A program made the translations under genes and the position numbers. The notes below the pieces were generated by a model. It did no database searches. It worked only from the letters and a program-made list of their open reading frames with translations, and had not been told where the DNA came from. From contig JAAOOA010000027.1 of assembly GCA_012861695.1 (NCBI GenBank), forward strand, positions 15,276,643-15,340,642: 64,000 nucleotides of DNA, in the 5' to 3' direction. Positions 51,701 through 61,700 of the stretch are shown one piece after another. The DNA comes from Trematomus loennbergii (taxonomy: Eukaryota; Chordata; Actinopteri; Perciformes; Nototheniidae). The stretch's first letter is position 1. Each line of letters starts with the position of its first letter.

Positions 51701-52020
51701 GTACCTTAAGTCTTAAATCAAGTGTGAAAAAACATATTATTTATTTCATTTAGGAAAAAATGAATGAAAACAAATTATATAGACTGGAGAATTATATTTA
51801 GGTGTGTGTACGTTAGTGTGACGTCAGTTCACATGTATAAATGATATGTTTGTCTTTTAAAAGCCTGAAAGACACACTGGTGTCTTACATGGAGCGCAAA
51901 GACCTGGACACCCCCCCTGATGTGGAGGAGCTATTCCCGGGGGAGATCTGTCTGTCCCAGTATGTTGAAGCCTGGAAGTTCATCGTGGCCTTCAAGCAGG
52001 AGCGCGGCCAGCGACAATGA
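23723..52020 (+). CDS. rnf213: E3 ubiquitin-protein ligase RNF213 (mysterin), full gene with 12 frame breaks
   Basis: RNF213 is a giant cytosolic AAA+ ATPase and ubiquitin ligase involved in angiogenesis, lipid droplets and antimicrobial ubiquitylation of bacterial surfaces; human variants predispose to moyamoya disease. I traced 68 coding exons from ATG 23723 to TGA 52018-52020. Order: zinc ribbon, disordered linker, CBM20-like domain, helical arm, AAA modules, RING, RZ finger, C-terminal domain. Compared with the recognised family sequence, 12 single-base indels break the frame: missing bases near 36249, 36500, 36714, 37077, 38540, 42807, 43561, 43812, 45076 and 47805, and extra A at 37514-37518 and 41688-41692. 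With these allowed for, exon lengths sum to 16,248 nt (5,415 codons plus stop), a multiple of three, and no other stop occurs. Assembly error is therefore likely. Paralogue a or b cannot be told. Exon lists are given in the segment entries. Confidence 0.95.
25306..27012 (+). repeat. rnf213: In-frame tandem duplication of two rnf213 exons and introns
   Basis: A unit of 855 bp starting ATTCCTGCGGGCCC at 25306 is repeated from 26161 (852 bp), and a third start (ATTCCTGCACGG) appears at 27013. Each unit holds most of one long linker exon, an intron, a short exon beginning ADPTGSSVDAEQT and a second intron. Introns are as similar as exons (both copies carry TAATGCAGACTAAAATGTAT), which marks a recent event. 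Copy differences are a few substitutions plus a 6-bp loss (Glu-Lys) in the second short exon. Both copies keep the reading frame, adding about 209 residues. Confidence 0.93.
27880..35453 (+). other. rnf213: rnf213 segment 2: N-terminal arm to the second AAA module
   Basis: Exons: 27880-28169, 28266-28525, 28605-28820, 28905-29094, 29186-29241, 29603-29777, 29876-30037, 30154-30252, 30334-30455, 30574-30757, 30963-31136, 31263-31415, 31498-32117, 32239-32398, 32493-32710, 33007-33144, 33260-33424, 33610-34894, 35003-35184 and 35298-35453. All are in frame. The string INELKVFVDLASISAGEND in exon 32493-32710 is almost unchanged from human. The Walker-A-like SSKRAGVGKS spans the junction 34894/35003 (second AAA module). 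Exon 33610-34894 contains an acidic run (34291-34350) not present in human RNF213 as I recall it. Confidence 0.88.
35556..39157 (+). other. rnf213: rnf213 giant exon: catalytic AAA core, six frame breaks
   Basis: One 3,602-bp exon matches the single giant exon of mammalian RNF213. It encodes the two catalytically important AAA modules: Walker A GETGCGKT with Walker B FFDEANTT, and Walker A GKPGSSKS with Walker B VVLDEIGLAEDSPKMP. It ends with HRVKCRVH, FPIPLINRLEKHY and the following helical region. The frame breaks near 36249, 36500, 36714, 37077 and 38540 (each one base missing) and 37514-37518 (one A too many). Net correction of +4 gives 3,606 nt, exactly 1,202 codons between phase-0 introns. 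The second break falls directly after the first Walker A. Confidence 0.92.
40743..40826. repeat. 28-bp inverted repeat, back-to-back repeat tails
   Basis: In an rnf213 intron, arm 40743-40770 (AATCAGTTTTATTACCATCT and on) pairs with 40799-40826 at 25 of 28 positions around a 28-bp spacer. The minus-strand reading (GAATCGGTTTTATTACCAAG, GTTTACACATACGGGGAATT) resembles the conserved tail of a teleost retroelement, so this may be two tails facing each other. Confidence 0.7.
41862..42060 (+). mobile_element. tRNA-derived SINE (V-SINE-like)
   Basis: Lies in the rnf213 intron 41810-42104. TGTGGCTCAGTGGTGTGCTG resembles a tRNA A box and AGTTCGGGTCCCACTG a B box, i.e. a pol III promoter head. The body contains TGTCCCTGGGCAAGACACTT and the tail GCTTTGGATAAAAGCGTC, both common in fish SINEs, followed by (ATGTC/ATGTA)n. 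It is a retroposon, not a functional tRNA gene. Confidence 0.85.
43416..43597 (+). other. rnf213: rnf213 RING-finger exon, frame break near its end
   Basis: This exon encodes a C3HC4 RING: CPVC, then C-L-P-C-E-H, YCLAC and finally CPLC, starting at 43432. All eight zinc ligands are present. After CMQQL one base is missing near 43559-43562; the continuation in the other frame (DDFLMVPSDAIR) leads to the donor at 43597. The RING is upstream of the break, so a truncated product would keep it but lose the RZ finger. Confidence 0.92.
43715..46072 (+). other. rnf213: rnf213 segment 6: E3 module between RING and RZ finger
   Basis: Exons: 43715-43880, 44129-44231, 44339-44453, 44572-44779, 44899-45094, 45195-45317, 45420-45530, 45675-45917 and 45997-46072. 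Recognised strings are FFIDLVSTVCFKDNSPP, LSPFDDSVDKNPVVRSVVLK, WYRVYLIRKICSQHGVEF and FLPTMPEDML. Frame breaks: one base missing at 43812-43814 (after DNSPP) and at 45075-45077 (after RWLF). Both resume correctly before the next donor. Confidence 0.87.
43915..44050 (-). mobile_element. tRNA-derived SINE, minus strand
   Basis: Lies in the rnf213 intron 43881-44128. Read on the minus strand it has TAGCTTAGTGGTTAGAG (A box, about 44022-44043) and GGTTCGAGTCCCG (a perfect B box, 43974-43986), followed by GAGCTATTTCCCCC. It belongs to a different tRNA-SINE family from the copy at 41862. Confidence 0.8.
46147..46402 (+). other. rnf213: rnf213 RZ-finger exons
   Basis: Exons 46147-46181 and 46302-46402 encode the RZ zinc finger that in human RNF213 is needed for ubiquitin transfer, including to lipopolysaccharide. 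Reading across the junction: NCPNGHPCTIGECGQPM, then CPDCGVKIGG. The Cys/His ligands (CPNGHPC, C, CPDC) are all present and in frame. The flanking exon 45997-46072 ends with the conserved QWY just before it. Confidence 0.9.
46509..52020 (+). other. rnf213: rnf213 segment 8: C-terminal domain
   Basis: Exons: 46509-46665, 46847-47021, 47583-47677, 47774-48024, 48506-48638, 49200-49283, 49364-49544, 49750-49951, 50041-50118, 50564-50761, 50959-51048, 51142-51320 and 51864-52020. Recognised strings are DRTQTGHILGD, IIKPPV, LLPRRQGPGLCSTALVSYL, KGIPTLVTRHDRNYE-like and VSYMERK. One base is missing near 47803-47808, where the annotated frame would stop at 47850. All later exons are intact to the TGA. 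Confidence 0.87.
50338..50420. repeat. Retroelement-tail fragment in an rnf213 intron
   Basis: AGAATCAGAATTCCTTTATC followed by ATCCCACAGAGGGGACATTT resembles the 'AATCAGAATTCCTTTATT..CCC' tail shared by many fish retroelements. It is related to the fragment at 22372. Confidence 0.45.
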
Positions 52021-52756
52021 GAATGTGATGAAAGGGATGATTTTTTGTATGCCTTCATTGTGTGATACTATCAAATCCCTAAACTTGAAGTTTACAATCA
52101 TGATGATTCCACAGAATTGAAGTCAGTGTTTTATTTTACACAAATATATGCAGAGCTGATGTGCCTTTTTTAGAGCACTGCTGTTAAGATTCATAATGAC
52201 TCAAAATATAAATATCATAAAGATTAAAAAGTGTGCAGTTCACATTTACAGCTCAGCTGTATGAAGATGTGATCCTTGAAGATGTATTTATTGTCTTCTA
52301 TTTTTCTAACCGCCAACATGTTGACAGTTTCCATACAGTTTAAAGTCTTCTTTCTTGCACTTTAGTTGTGAACATGTCTGTCCATAAGAGGCAGAGAACA
52401 ATCTAAATTCTTCTCAGGAACAACATGTGGAATACCTCTGGGTTCTGAAAATCACTTTGACTTGAGTAACTGTACTGGAAGTTCAGTATAATATATATTT
52501 TCACTTTGCTTAAACCATCCTTTTTTATCACTCTTCATTCATGTTATTTTGAGGTTCCTAGAAGTTGTATTTTGCCTTTCTTCCACTTTTTTTAATTCAT
52601 TTATAGCAAAAGTTTCCTTAAGGTTAATGACCTTTTCTTCACATAACTTTTTTTATGTTATGTTCAGCATATTTACAGAATACAATATACTCTTACTGTC
52701 TTACATTCCTATTTTGTTATTCCTGATATGTGTGCATGGTAAAAGATACTGCTTAT

Positions 52757-52762
52757 AATAAA
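52757..52762 (+). terminator. Poly(A) signal of rnf213
   Basis: AATAAA lies about 740 bp after the stop codon and is followed by a GT-rich stretch (CTTGTGTTGTGTGTT). The 3' UTR between is AT-rich with no other feature. Confidence 0.6.
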
Positions 52763-55700
52763 TGATTCCACCTTCTGCATGCTTGTGTTGTGTGTTATGA
52801 GATGATACAATCACATGATATACATGTTTTAAATGTGGCATTTTACTCACATTATGCTGGTTGCCTACTAGTACAGTATTACTTTGCCAATACGTTACGG
52901 CAGCATTTTGGTGGATTGTAAATGTTTCCATCTGCCATTGTAGACAGAATTATTTCCTGACTCGACTATAAATTGGTCTTACATCCTGTAGTCATGGTGG
53001 AGTTTGAAAGTAGAATACTTTGCTCAGCAGGGGTTTAGCAACAAGAACACTGATGAAATGTGGATATCGTGCTTAGATTTACCTCCTGTGAGACTAACAT
53101 CATTTATGGGAATAAGCAGATTCAATTGTTTTTGTGTGTGTCATGTTGCCATCAGCTTAAAGGGCACAACAAATAACAAAAAAAACGTAACATATTTTCT
53201 CAGTTATCTCAGTATCTGCCCATAGAGAACTTTTCTGTTTTACTTTACATGGTTTTGAGATATCCATGATCTGCTGTTCTGTTGCTGGCCCCTATATCAT
53301 TCCATGTGTATGTCTACAGTTGTACAGAGAATGTTTTACAGAACATTCTCAACAGCATTACTAGCCTACTGTATGCTATATGTAATGCTCACAAGTAAAT
53401 GACTCTTTATTTACATGTTACATCACTACCAAAAGCCAACAGAGTCTTTCCATGATGGAGTGCTCAGGAAATGGCTGCATGCCCAAGGTTACGTGACTTT
53501 CTGACCCTCTGTTGGTGGCAGCTCAATGTGTTTCTGATCAGGCTGATGGAAGTGATAAGGGCAAGCCTGCTGCTGGATGGCTTCTTAATTCAATTTCCTC
53601 TATACCAAAGCAGTGTTTAGCATAACAATGACAAATGGAAGCATGCGCCTGCGAAAGTAAACCATGCCAGCGACCACCCTCTAGTAGTCTGCAGTCAGTA
53701 AATACGATTTTCGCTAAGGCTCTGAAGTCGATTAACCAACGTGGTCGAGTTGGATGCGTCGATAAGCGTGAGTCGGGACCTTCCACGGCAAAATAAATCA
53801 ATGATTGGCTGCTCACCTTAAGCCAATCAGCGAAGGGGAAGGGAAATGGACGAGAGGATAGGAGTGGAGGATAGGAGTCGAGGAGGGGAAATTAGTGAAA
53901 TGAGAAAGGCCCACGGAGGCTTTTCCTGTTTTAAAATATTCATCTCATGATAATTTTAATAATCGAAAAGGTGCACGCCTTCATGGCTGTCTTGATTCAA
54001 ATTAAGTGGTGAGTAAGAGTGGTGTGAACATGGTTACATGTCACCTTTTTAAATGTCTGTAACAATGGCTTGTGTGTATCTGTTTTCTGGTTTACATTTT
54101 TTCCTGCCCATGCCGCATTTCCTCTCATGCTGCAGAGAGAAGGCAACGTGAATGTTGGCCATAATGTTCTGGTTTTTGCTGTGTTTGGTTCAAATGCGTC
54201 TTGTTGGCCTAGCTGCATGCAAAATTAGGCTTGTTTGTGATGTTGGTTTGGTGTGTCAGGGCCTATAGACTGCCAGGTTCCCGGATATTACCCTAGAAAG
54301 CCCCCTATGTGTTTACTTTATCTCAGTGGCATAATGATTAATCTATCATCAAATAATTGTCATGTTGACAGACTGAAAACCAGCCCTAAGGTGATGCTTA
54401 CATGCAAATCTAGACATGTGTGCTGCTCATTAGCAAACCCAAAATGTGGAAATACTGTACATGGGGTTAATAAACACCCACAAATGGGTCATGATGATGC
54501 ATGATTTGCGCAACTTGTACTGTAGAACAAGCTTCACTGAGCAAGTTCAATCACTTTCACTTCCACTCCGGCTTCAAAGCCACCATGCCAAGGGTACAAA
54601 AGGAAGGATACAAAGGGGCCAATTGTTTTTGTTTTGTCTCTCTTGATGAGGAAGAATTAGGGGCAAAATTACTGTGGTGGCTCACATTTAATGATATTCA
54701 TCGTTGATGGACAGTTGGGATCAGGTCACAAGCATGAGGGTTTTTCTGATTAACATAGCTGGATAATAATGTGCAAAAACGTCCCCTTTTGGTTTGCATG
54801 TTGGAGCATTTGACTGCTGTGACTGTATTACGGGCATTACAAGTCTTCAACTATACAGTAACTCTGCTGGGTCATTAACATGTCATTAATCACTTTAGCA
54901 GTTTTATCCATACTTCAAACCAGTATTAAATACCATGGGAACACTTAAAAACAAATCTGTTTTCTAGTTTGTTGGAGACATGCTTGGTTTGAATGTATCC
55001 AGCAAACTTTTTGAATCTAGTCATTCATTTTTTCTCCAATTGGTCCCTGTTGCTCTCTTTGTGAAGCCTTAAGGAAAGGTTAATGTCACAAAATATGACT
55101 TAAATCTAGGTCAGCAGACTTAATCATTTCTCCCCTACATGCCCTATGAACGTTACAGTCCAGTTAAAATAATAGAAAGTTAATTCTTGAATCGTCAATG
55201 TGCCTTGATCTGTGGAGGAGCTTCAACCTTAACCCTTTGTAAAACAGCCTCAGATATTCATCATGTTTACACCTTGGAGATCCAATATAATTTGCAGGCG
55301 CCGTCGCCAGTCAGGCGCTCTCAGCCAAAAAGGAGCTAAGATTTTAATGATTGTGGTATGAAATCAGCACCCTGAAATACCCCTGAGACCTCACAAAGAA
55401 ACCTAACAGGCTACTGTATTTTCAATGGGGCATTACATATGCTTTACCGCCGGTCTGGGAAAATGTTTTTTTTAAATTAGCCCTAGGGTGCTGCTGTTAT
55501 TGTATTATTATCAAATTAGTGTATTTTAATTACTACGTCATCTGAAATGTATGTGCCAGTAGGTCACAGCGGGGTGAGAGCGTGTCCAGACTCTCAGGTG
55601 GCTCAGCTTGCTGTGCAATGCTGAAATGACTGAGAGAAAGAAAAGAAAGCCTCAGTGAACACATCTGTGAATTATATTAGTTAATTGTGTGCACTTCTCC

Positions 55701-58700
55701 TTGCACTCAACACTAGGTTGTGCTCCAAGCACAAGGAAGACATTAAGAGCCCTGCTGCCATGTTGTTCTATTAAATATGTGAAGAAAAAATACAATTACT
55801 AGTTAAGTGGGAACATACCACATGGGATTATGAGAGGCACAGCATTTCACGATTGCAGAGGGAGTTCATGTTTTGCCATGCACATAATCAGGTTTCCAAG
55901 CTACACCATTGAAAGATCTACATGCATCATGTACAGAACATTAATTAAAATATCATTGCATTTCAAATGTTTGTCCAGTCAAGAAAATTACCAATTCTGA
56001 TTTGAAGCATGTTTGGTTGGTCCCTGTGAACTTAAAGATAAAACAGATAAAACAATTAAAAGTATTTAAAAAAAAAATATTACCTACAAAATGATGGGCA
56101 TTCCTCAATGGAAAATAGTTGTTTTTGAAAAATACTGAGGCTCTAGTCCAAGTGGAGCCTGCTACAAAACTCAGTTTGGGAAGAAAATCCTAAATCCATC
56201 CGATGCATAACTACAGCTTGAATTTCTATACCTAACTTTCTACAGGCAGGCAGCTCAGCCTTTTCCATAACAATAAAACCACATATTGTATCAGATTGTT
56301 ATGGTAAAATGAGATCACATTTTGAGCAGCTCAGATATATGTCAAGCATTTCAATAATGAGAAGAAGCAAAGGCAAGACAGGGTTATGGGGTACTGGGTT
56401 ACATGCACATTGTAAGAAGCTCCTGCTGCTTCTACTGACTTTTGTTTTTGGAAAAGGCGCTGTGAAAAAAGGGAAAGGGATTTTATAATCCGTGCATTGT
56501 GTTTGGAAAACAATTTGGGGCGGTGTCACAAGGCTTGGAGACAAACTCTCATGTTACAGAATGGGTTTCTGCTGTGCTCTAATACCAGTGTCTTGTTCCT
56601 TTAGGTATTCATATTTGATATTCATATTTGATATCAGGTGCCAGTGAGTTTTAGCAGAATCACGCTGCTGGCTAATGTTCCTACCGTCATTGACACAATG
56701 TCTGCATTTTTCTTTGCAAGAAGTCCTACAAGGGATAGGGCCCATGTAAAAAGATACATTTCTTTGACTTGTTTTTACTCGTATATAACCATATCTTCTA
56801 CGCTTGTATTAACAGCAACAAGCTAAAAGTCCTGTTTTTGCTGACCTATGTGGTTCAAGTTCTGGCATTGTCCATCAAATATTTATTTGTAAGGACTATT
56901 ACTGATCAACATGACGATATATGGCAGCTATTGAAGATGTTAGATTATAAATCTCCATAATTTAAGACTATTGAATTAAGGAGTAGTTGCCTACACTTCC
57001 TTTTTTATGGTGTTGAGTACAAATACATTTGAACCCACTGACCTGCAACACAGTCTAGGCTAGCACTCTGCAGATGTTAATCATTCTGTTACTCTTCAGC
57101 AGATCCTCATATGTTCCCAAAATGTACACTTTACCTCATCTGCCTGGGCTGGACACCACACAGAAAAAATGATTATAGATGCTGCCTAGAGCCACCTACC
57201 TTTTTGGGCCTATGACAAGCATGTCTACATTTGACTGAGGAGGACTTAGCTGTCAGGTTCCCCATCCAGTTCCTGCCTCACTGTGTGCGTTTGTCCCTGA
57301 AAGCCCTGACTCTATTTCTCTTTTCTGCCAAGGGATGCATTGCTGTTTGTTTTTTTAAATACTCAAGGACTTGCCATCTTTATAGTTTTACGGTTTTATT
57401 TCACTAAACTTTTGTATGTAAGATTTCCAGAAAATAGACAGTGTAGAGTTTTCAATCTTGGAGGGGTAAGTATTTTGTAATACAAATCAGCGACAGAGTA
57501 TCATCCTACATCAAGGCTGAGAAATGCCTGGAGCTTTTACAACACGAAACTCTCCTTTGAAAGAGAGAAAGAAGTTGCTGTCTGGCACACAGCAATGAGT
57601 GTTATATAATACAATTAAATACTGTTCTCTCTTTCTCTTCTTTGTCCTTTTTCCAGTTTGCTTTCTCTCACACTCTTCTCTCTTACTTCTCCCGAACTTT
57701 CTTGCATCTCCCTTCATTCTTTCTCTTCTCCATGATCTGCTTTGTTATCTGACGGCTTTTGGCTGTGAATAGATAATGACTGTGCAAGAGGTTTTGTTTA
57801 CCATGGATACCAAAGGATTAGAGTGATTACTACTGGTGCCAGTGTTGTAACAAGCTGAGGAAGCCTTCCACTTTCTATGGAGGTGCTGACAGTGATCCTG
57901 TACAAGATTAGAGAACTAGGATTATGGGTTGTTATTCTTCACCTGGTGATGAGAGACTAGAACAAAAGGCTGAACATTACAATGCCAATTCTCCGGGAGC
58001 AGCGCTAGCCTGGGTGAAAGTATACCACCAGCCTCCATGTTTGTATTCTACATTGGGTTGTTCATTCTTTAGAGTTGTGTTAGCTCTAGCCAACGATACG
58101 CAGTCTTAGTCGTGGAAATGACGTCACTTTTTACCTTGACCTTCCACCTTGATATTCCCTGATGCTTGCGGTGGTCCACTGAGGAAGATGCCTCCAACTA
58201 AGCTCTCCTGTGGTAAGGGCCCAAACCGGTGTTCAGTTTCCCAGGGGCTCTCCGCTTGGCCCCAGCACAAATACACAACACCCTCTCGGATTGCACTTGA
58301 TAATATTTATCCTCAATTATAATTCCAAAGATATGGATTCTTGAGTGGAGTACAGTGGCAGCAGACAAAGCAGAGCGGCCTTGAGCCTCCAACTACGCCG
58401 TGCTAAGGTGGTTTCCTGCGTGAACTCCAGACAATTCATGTTCTCTTTAGCAGTGGGGCAAAATAAGCAATGTAGCCATTAAGAGCTCCAATGCAATGGA
58501 GAAGCACTTGGTTGTATATTTGGTCATGTGTTGAGTGCATGCATTGCTATAGTGAAATAGGAAACCAGCTAGAATACACTCTAAGTGTCACACGTTAGGG
58601 GTGGTCACAGTTTATATAAGCCTCTTGTGAGCTAAAGCTCAATCTGCAAACTAGGCAATGTCAAAGATAAGTGTATTAATGACTTTAGTTGAACAGAACG

Positions 58701-61700
58701 AATAAACCATGAAGTACTCAATCGGTAAAACAAACAAAGGTATAACAATCAGGTGTAAACGGAGAGACTAACCTCAGTCTTAGCCATAATGATATAAGTA
58801 ACACAAACTAGATGATACATAATTTTCAGAGTAGAAACAACACTGTCAGACTGTTGATTTTGCATGCAGATGAATGTTTAAATACGTTTTAGGGCAAAAG
58901 GAATCTCAACATTTAAATTTGTGTGAAATCTAAAGGGCATCACTCACCGGTTTCTCAAGATTATCTCTCTTTTAGCAGTTGTTCTTGCCTCAGAGAAATA
59001 TTGGGCAATATAGCTGCCAAAACATTGAGCTGATAAACGTTACAATGCTGGGTACAAAAAGGAAACTAGAGTTGCGTGATTGTTGATACGAGTGACCCCT
59101 TTCATCAACAATTAGTAATGCAAAATAACTGTTATGAAACTAGTTATTATGGCAGTATATGTTTGAGCAGTGTTTACATTGTCAGGTGTACCTAAAGTGC
59201 TGCATTGAACTCATAGAACCAAATATCATGTTAGATATAGCTCTTTATTACATGAAGTAAGACTTACCTATGACTGTGAACGAGACCAAAACATGTATTT
59301 TGGATAAGACTCCAATCGCTGTTGTACATAGAGAGTAACATTTAACAAATCAGAAAGTAAATACATGTTATTATGGGCCTTATTCCCTCAAACTGTGGCA
59401 CTCCATATGTCTTGAGATCAACTCATTTCTGGTCCTCAAGCATTCAGTGTAAGCTGGAGCTCTTATTGAGGATCAGCCTGTGATTTGTTGCTTGTCTTGG
59501 CTATTAGAGATGGCATCAGAGCATCGAGGATTTTCTAGCAGGGGAAGTAGATGGAAATAATGAGGGGAAGGAATGGCTGCCAGCTCCGGCTTTTTTAACC
59601 TGCGCATACATAGAGAGATCTGTGTGTAATATTGTTGTTACTGGCAGGGCCTATTTTGGGGGTAAGTCAGCACTACACAGTGATGCCCAGGAACGACATG
59701 CATGTCATTTCCTGCCAGGATCAGTCATTTGGTTATTACTGCTGCTCACCGGCAGCCCGCTCATGTTCTGTCTTTGATTTCCAAAATGAAACATGTATAT
59801 TTTTCTTTTGTCGACAGCAGCAATATTTCCAAGCAAATCAAGATCGAGGTTTGGGGTTTTAGAAAAACTTCAGCTATAATGAAACATATGAAATGTCTGA
59901 AGCGGACCATTTATAAATATTCTCCTGAAGTGCTCATGGCTTTGAGAAATAGCATGTTTACTCTACCCTGTAGTGCCCCTTAGGTTGAATTTCCAAACTG
60001 TAAACATTAAACTTACACAAACAATACAGACTAATTACAATGTATCTTGAGTTACATGATGTTTAGCTGGTGATAACAGGAAGGTTGCATGTACTTAAAT
60101 GTTATTAATGAGCATACTGACTAAAATGAATGTTGTTTGAACCTTTGGTATCTAAAGTAAATCAGCTCCACCTTCTTTTTTTTAACAAATGTATTTTGTA
60201 AAATTCATCAGCTGATGGGGCCAGTGTCCGCTTACATTACATCAAACCATTATAGAAGCAGAAATAATATTTGGATACATTTTTTAACCACATTGAGAGA
60301 TCACTGTTCTGTTAGTGTACAATTATTATCTTGTTTTTTTGTTTATATTATTTCGGCTGAGACATTTGTCTGCATCTGCCAGATTGTTTATTCTATTCTA
60401 TTCGTTTTATTTTTAATACATTTTTCCATTTAATTTAATTCTCAGTGAGATCAATTCCTAGTGTCTGACAAAACGATTAATTGTAAATGTAGCTATTAAC
60501 AGTCTGATGTTCAGTTGTGGATTTACATTTTAAGAGCGCTATGCATTTGTGCAAAGCAAAAATGACAATTAAATTTTTTTGGTGGTTATGACTTCCACAT
60601 TCCCAATACTTCAATTCAGTAATATTCTTTCAACCGGACATGGCACAACAAAACAAGTTTGAATGGATCAAACGCAGAGTGTAAAATCCACTCAATAATG
60701 TGTAAGCGTCGACTTGTTCCACCGAGTTCAATGGCAGTTTATTTAATTTTGGTCACTCAGTATTAACAAAACAAAACAAAAAACAAAGGTGACTGACACA
60801 AAAACTGGGCCTTGAATGTTTTGCCTTGAAGAGGCAGAAGCTTCACCCTCACAGAGCCCCACAGCTGAGCATCAGTATTCCACAGTCATCAGATAGTTGG
60901 CTTGGTCCAAAGCACAGCCGGGTGGGCTGTTAGCCAACAAAGGACAAATGGCTGAATTACCGGCCACAAGCAGCTCGGCCCATCAACTAATAGACACAAT
61001 GAGGGTATATGTGTTTGCACTCTATGCACTTTTAAAATCATGATCATGGAAGAAAGTGAGCTGCTGAAAGTAGTGGAGCCACTCTGTGTGCTGTAACATT
61101 ACGTGGTGTGAGATGAGGGGACACGATGTGATACAGCAGGGAAACAGCCCGGAGATGTCAGAATACACTCAAACTGTTAAAACATGGGAGGAAAGATCAT
61201 GGTAGCCTCTTGACCTCAGGGTCTGAGGCTCAGCTGAGAGGTTCTGCAGGATAACAGCCATGAGCTCACGAAAAAAACAAGATACCATACATGAAGTTTG
61301 AGCACATTATGAAGCCTTTACAACAAGAGTTTTTCAAATGAAACAAAAACAGATGCATTCTGAAACTTCTGCAGGTTACACCCATATTGTTTTGTTAGTT
61401 TTAAACATTTCTAGAGCAACTGAGGGTTCTGTAATTGCCAAAGGGCAGCAACAAACTCTGAGTTGAACCACTGTACTGAATAACAAGTTGGACACACATC
61501 ATGACTGTTTGTCGTATCTCTGAGCAGACGGAAATGAAGGTCATATTGTAGTTTGTGACTTACCCCCCTTGACTAATTGAATAGGCTTTATCAGTCGGCC
61601 CGGGGCTTTCTGCAAACTGTTAGACTCCTCAAGGCGGAGAGGATAAGCAGCGGTGGAGGAGGCACAGGTGATAAACTAGGAAGGCCTCTCGCCCACGCAG

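Noticed and set aside
53538..53816. 92-codon minus-strand open frame
   Set aside because: No recognisable protein family, no splice context and no neighbouring coding signal.
58611..58620. TATATAAG, a TATA-like box
   Set aside because: No start codon with a credible coding frame or exon follows on the plus strand.
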